From: Spirochaetaceae bacterium
Lineage (GTDB): Bacteria > Spirochaetota > Spirochaetia > Treponematales > Breznakiellaceae
Direction: 5' to 3'
Length of the DNA stretch: 5,798 nt
Assembly (NCBI GenBank): GCA_031257995.1
Contig: JAIRNN010000093.1
Span: forward strand, 1-5,798
The notes beneath the pieces are model-generated. The model worked only from the letters and a program-made list of their open reading frames with translations, made no database searches and was not told where the DNA came from. Both the position numbers and the translations under genes were made by a program. This document shows, in pieces, positions 3,819 to 5,798 of this stretch. Position 1 is the stretch's first letter, and every line of letters begins with the position of its first letter.

Positions 3819-5477
3819 GTGAAAACGCTTGTGTACAATGCGAAAGTGTATCTGCGCCGAGGGACGTTTGCCGGGGCGGTACTGGTTGACGGGGACAGGA
3901 TCGTTTCGGTGGGGACGAGCGAGGATCTGCTGGACCGGGTTCCGGCGGGGGTGCGGAAGGTGGATGCGGGCGGGGCGCTGCTTTTACCGGGGTTTTACGA
4001 CAGCCATCTGCATTTGCAGGAGTTGGGGCGGTTTGAGCGTCAAATTAACTGCGGCGGGGCGGTCTCTGTCGGCGAGATTGTCGGATGGGGACGGGATTTT
4101 ATCGAGAAAAACCGGATCCCGCCGGGAAAGATGGTGCTGGGGTTCGGCATCGACCAGGATTTGTTTACCCAAAGCGAGAAGCGTTATCCGACCCGCGCCG
4201 ATCTCGACAAGATTTCCGCCGTTCATCCGGTGATTCTGCTCCGGGTCTGCGGTCATGTCGCGCTGTGTAATTCGCGGGCATTGGAGTTGGCCGGTATCGC
4301 GGACAAGGTACCGGTCATCGAGGGGGGCGTTGTCGAAACCGGGGAGGACGGGAGGCCCAGTGGGGTGCTCAAAGAGAATGCCGCCTCTCTTGTCCGTGCG
4401 CTTTTTCCGAAGCCCAGTCCCGGCGACCTCGTACTCCGGCTTGAGGCGGCGATGAAGACCGCGTTATCGTATGGGGTTACCTCTGCGGCGACCCACGACA
4501 CGATGGGGCCGGACTTTCAGGCGGTACGGGCGGCGTATACCCAGATACTCACGGGAAACGGTGCGGGAACCGCTACGGAAAAGCGCGTTCCGATGCGTAT
4601 CGTTATGCAATGCGGCAGTGCTGACAAAGACCGCTATCTGGACGAGTATATCAAGGAGGGTCTGGTTACCGGAACGGTGTTTGTGAAGGATTACCTCAAG
4701 ATGGGACCGTTAAAGTTCTTTGCCGACGGTTCGCTGGGATCTCATACCGCCGCGCTTCGCGAGCCTTACGACGACAGTCCCGGTTCGCGGGGGGTTCCGG
4801 CGATGGGAAACGCCCTGCTCAAGGATCTGGTACGCAAGGCAGATGCGGCGGGCCTCCAGACCGGAATCCACGCCATCGGGGATGCGGCGATTGAGGCCGT
4901 CATTGAGACGTTTGAAGCGTTGCCGCCCGAATCGTCCCGGCGGAGGCACGGCGTTATCCATTGCCAGATCACCGACAGCGGCCTCCTCGACCGGATGGCG
5001 CGGCGAGGGGTTGTTGCCATCGTGCAGCCGGCGTTTCTCGCCCACGACCTCCACATCGCCGAAAAACGACTCGGCTCCGTCCGTGCCGCGACCTCCTACG
5101 CATGGGGCAGTATGGAAAAGCGCGGGATACGGAGCGCGTACGGCACCGATTGCCCGATCGAACACGTAAACCCGATGCAGGGCATTGCCGCCGCCGTCAC
5201 CCGGCAGGACCGCGAGGGCTGCCCCGAAGGCGGTTTCTACCCCGAAGAGCGCGTCGACGTTGCCACAGCAGTGGGCAACTACACGGCAGGCAGCGCCTAC
5301 GCCAATTTCGATGAGACGCGCCTCGGCCGCATCAAGGAAGGCTATCTCGCGGACATGGCCCTCTGGGACACGGACATCTTCACCTGCCCGCCTGATGCGA
5401 TCCGGCAAGCCAAAACGCTCTGGACGATGGTTGGCGGGGGATACCCAATGCCACACGCAAAACGGGCACAACCCTAG
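3819..5477 (+). CDS. YtcJ-like metal-dependent amidohydrolase (Amidohydro_3 type)
   Basis: This is a 552-residue cytoplasmic enzyme of the amidohydrolase superfamily, whose members hydrolyse C-N bonds of amide, imide or related substrates with one or two metal ions in a TIM barrel. The N-terminal strand-rich part ends with the family start motif L-P-G-F-Y-D-S-H-L-H-L; His63 and His65 are the HxH metal ligands. Further family landmarks are K-F-F-A-D-G-S-L-G-S (299-308), G-I-H-A-I-G-D (349-355; His351), I-H-C-Q (380-383; His381) and Y-G-T-D-C-P-I-E-H (441-449; Asp444 as the conserved catalytic/metal Asp). The C-terminus returns to the small beta domain with G-R-I-K-E-G-Y-L-A-D-M-A-L-W-D. Length fits the YtcJ / N-substituted formamide deformylase-like group (about 530-580). 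Start is GTG at 3819; the preceding ATG at 3811 runs into a stop in another frame. The substrate cannot be predicted. Confidence 0.92.
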   Translation: MKTLVYNAKVYLRRGTFAGAVLVDGDRIVSVGTSEDLLDRVPAGVRKVDAGGALLLPGFYDSHLHLQELGRFERQINCGGAVSVGEIVGWGRDFIEKNRIPPGKMVLGFGIDQDLFTQSEKRYPTRADLDKISAVHPVILLRVCGHVALCNSRALELAGIADKVPVIEGGVVETGEDGRPSGVLKENAASLVRALFPKPSPGDLVLRLEAAMKTALSYGVTSAATHDTMGPDFQAVRAAYTQILTGNGAGTATEKRVPMRIVMQCGSADKDRYLDEYIKEGLVTGTVFVKDYLKMGPLKFFADGSLGSHTAALREPYDDSPGSRGVPAMGNALLKDLVRKADAAGLQTGIHAIGDAAIEAVIETFEALPPESSRRRHGVIHCQITDSGLLDRMARRGVVAIVQPAFLAHDLHIAEKRLGSVRAATSYAWGSMEKRGIRSAYGTDCPIEHVNPMQGIAAAVTRQDREGCPEGGFYPEERVDVATAVGNYTAGSAYANFDETRLGRIKEGYLADMALWDTDIFTCPPDAIRQAKTLWTMVGGGYPMPHAKRAQP

Positions 5478-5493
5478 CTGTGCCAAGCACAGC
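5477..5493. repeat. 7-bp hairpin at the amidohydrolase stop codon
   Basis: GCTGTGC (5477-5483) and GCACAGC (5487-5493) pair perfectly around CAA; the first base is the last base of the TAG stop. Only scattered Ts follow, so it is at best a weak terminator. It resembles the hairpin at 164-181, followed in both places by CCGTT(A/G)TG overlapping the right arm. Confidence 0.55.
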
Positions 5494-5612
5494 CGTTGTG
5501 TTAGAGTCTGTTTAGACATTCTTGCGGCACGGTGTGGGGCCCATAAAATATTCCTCCGCAGATAAATGCAACAGACCCCGTCTCCCCCTCGCTCTCACCC
5601 CTCCGGGGAATT

Positions 5613-5641
5613 GAAAATGGATAGTGGATAATGGAAAATGA
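5613..5641. repeat. Low-complexity GAAAATGGATA-type run
   Basis: GAAAATGG occurs at 5613-5620 and its near copy GGAAAATGA at 5633-5641, with GGATAGTGGATAAT between. It lies directly against the IS3-family end. The remaining stretch 5494-5612 holds a pyrimidine-rich patch (5574-5605) and no gene that I can support. Confidence 0.45.
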
Positions 5642-5666
5642 TGTCAAGTCTTGGAATAGGTTGACA
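5642..5666. repeat. Terminal inverted repeat of an IS3-family element
   Basis: The sequence starts with TG, as IS3-family ends do, and reads TGTCAAGTC...GGTTGACA, itself an imperfect palindrome (TGTCAA / TTGACA). It lies a few bases after the transposase stop codon, as expected for the right end. The partner repeat is outside the window. Confidence 0.6.
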
Positions 5667-5670
5667 GTTT

Positions 5671-5798
5671 TTATGCGCTTTTACGGTGCATATTTTCAGG
5701 CGTTTCATAGTTAAGGGCTAAATGAGGGCGGCGGGTGTTGTAAAGAAGCGCCGCCTCATCAATCGCCCGGAGCGCCTGTTTTTTAGTCCGCAACGAAA
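5671..5798 (-). CDS. IS3-family transposase OrfB, C-terminal fragment (cut by window edge)
   Basis: Read on the minus strand, the last 41 residues are visible before the TAA stop (complement of 5671-5673); the start lies beyond the window. The core A-I-D-E-A-A-L-L-Y-N-T-R-R-P-H-L-A-L-N-Y-E-T-P is the classical end of the rve/DDE integrase-core domain of IS3/IS150-type transposases (Y-N-x-x-R-P-H-x-x-L, then x-T-P). The catalytic DDE residues are upstream and unseen, so activity cannot be judged. It points towards the amidohydrolase gene and converges with it. Confidence 0.88.
   Translation of the reverse strand, partial: SLRTKKQALRAIDEAALLYNTRRPHLALNYETPENMHRKSA

Larger units (their letters stand above)
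5642..5798 (-). mobile_element. Right end of an IS3-family insertion sequence (partial)
   Basis: Terminal repeat plus the C-terminal part of OrfB; the rest continues past the window edge. The target-site duplication cannot be checked without the other end. Confidence 0.7.

Noticed and set aside
5477..5503. Intrinsic terminator for the amidohydrolase
   Set aside because: The stem is good but no T-tract follows; recorded as a hairpin repeat instead.
4710..5519. 269-codon open frame on the minus strand inside the amidohydrolase region
   Set aside because: It is antisense to a gene with complete family motifs; in high-GC DNA such shadow frames are common, and its translation shows no recognisable domain.
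5185..5565. 126-codon frame overlapping the amidohydrolase end
   Set aside because: It is a shadow frame of the real gene with Arg/Ser/Ala-rich nonsense translation; no independent evidence.

Overview
The window is bacterial chromosomal DNA with two housekeeping-type genes of high GC (by eye roughly 60% or more): a UvrD/PcrA-type DNA helicase (263-2368) and a YtcJ-like metal-dependent amidohydrolase (3819-5477). Between them lies a lower-GC accessory stretch. Both window edges are cut through insertion sequences: the C-terminal end of an IS630-type transposase on the left (1-153, + strand) and the C-terminal end of an IS3-family transposase on the right (5671-5798, - strand), the latter with a recognisable IS terminus at 5642. 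No rRNA, tRNA or CRISPR array is visible. The wording of the helicase motifs, the retroviral-type aspartic protease and the many intergenic palindromes are reminiscent to me of spirochaetes such as environmental or termite-gut Treponema relatives. This is a tentative impression from memory, not a demonstrated assignment.

Layout. 1-153: IS630 transposase tail; 154-227: its distal end with a hairpin; 228-256: sigma70-type promoter placed so close to the helicase ATG that the mRNA is probably leaderless; 263-2368: helicase with a charged low-complexity insertion in the 2B subdomain; 2392-2420: a good promoter (TTGACG-17-TATATT); 2432-2453: 5' UTR hairpin; 2487-2900: small single-domain aspartic protease with a DTG active site; 2902-3093: GC-rich region that can fold into several hairpins and ends in a terminator-like stem; 3109-3552: Vsr-like mismatch endonuclease that keeps the catalytic and intercalating residues but has none of the structural zinc ligands of E. 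coli Vsr; 3553-3806: intergenic repeats, including a palindromic CACGAAC array; 3807-3812: -10-like element, again exactly 6 nt before the start codon; 3819-5477: amidohydrolase; 5477-5641: hairpin plus low-complexity DNA; 5642-5798: IS3-family end.

How it fits together. The helicase and the amidohydrolase look like unrelated, separately transcribed genes. The protease and the Vsr-like gene lie in the same direction, and the only convincing promoter for either is the one at 2392-2420. They may therefore form a two-gene unit, with the structured 2902-3093 segment between them able to act as attenuator, terminator or processed spacer. The protease gene is bracketed by a perfect 12-bp inverted repeat, and no cytosine methyltransferase accompanies vsr here. 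The most interesting part of the window is this protease / structured spacer / zinc-less Vsr islet and the palindromic repeats around it. Nothing in the sequence proves that the two proteins work together.
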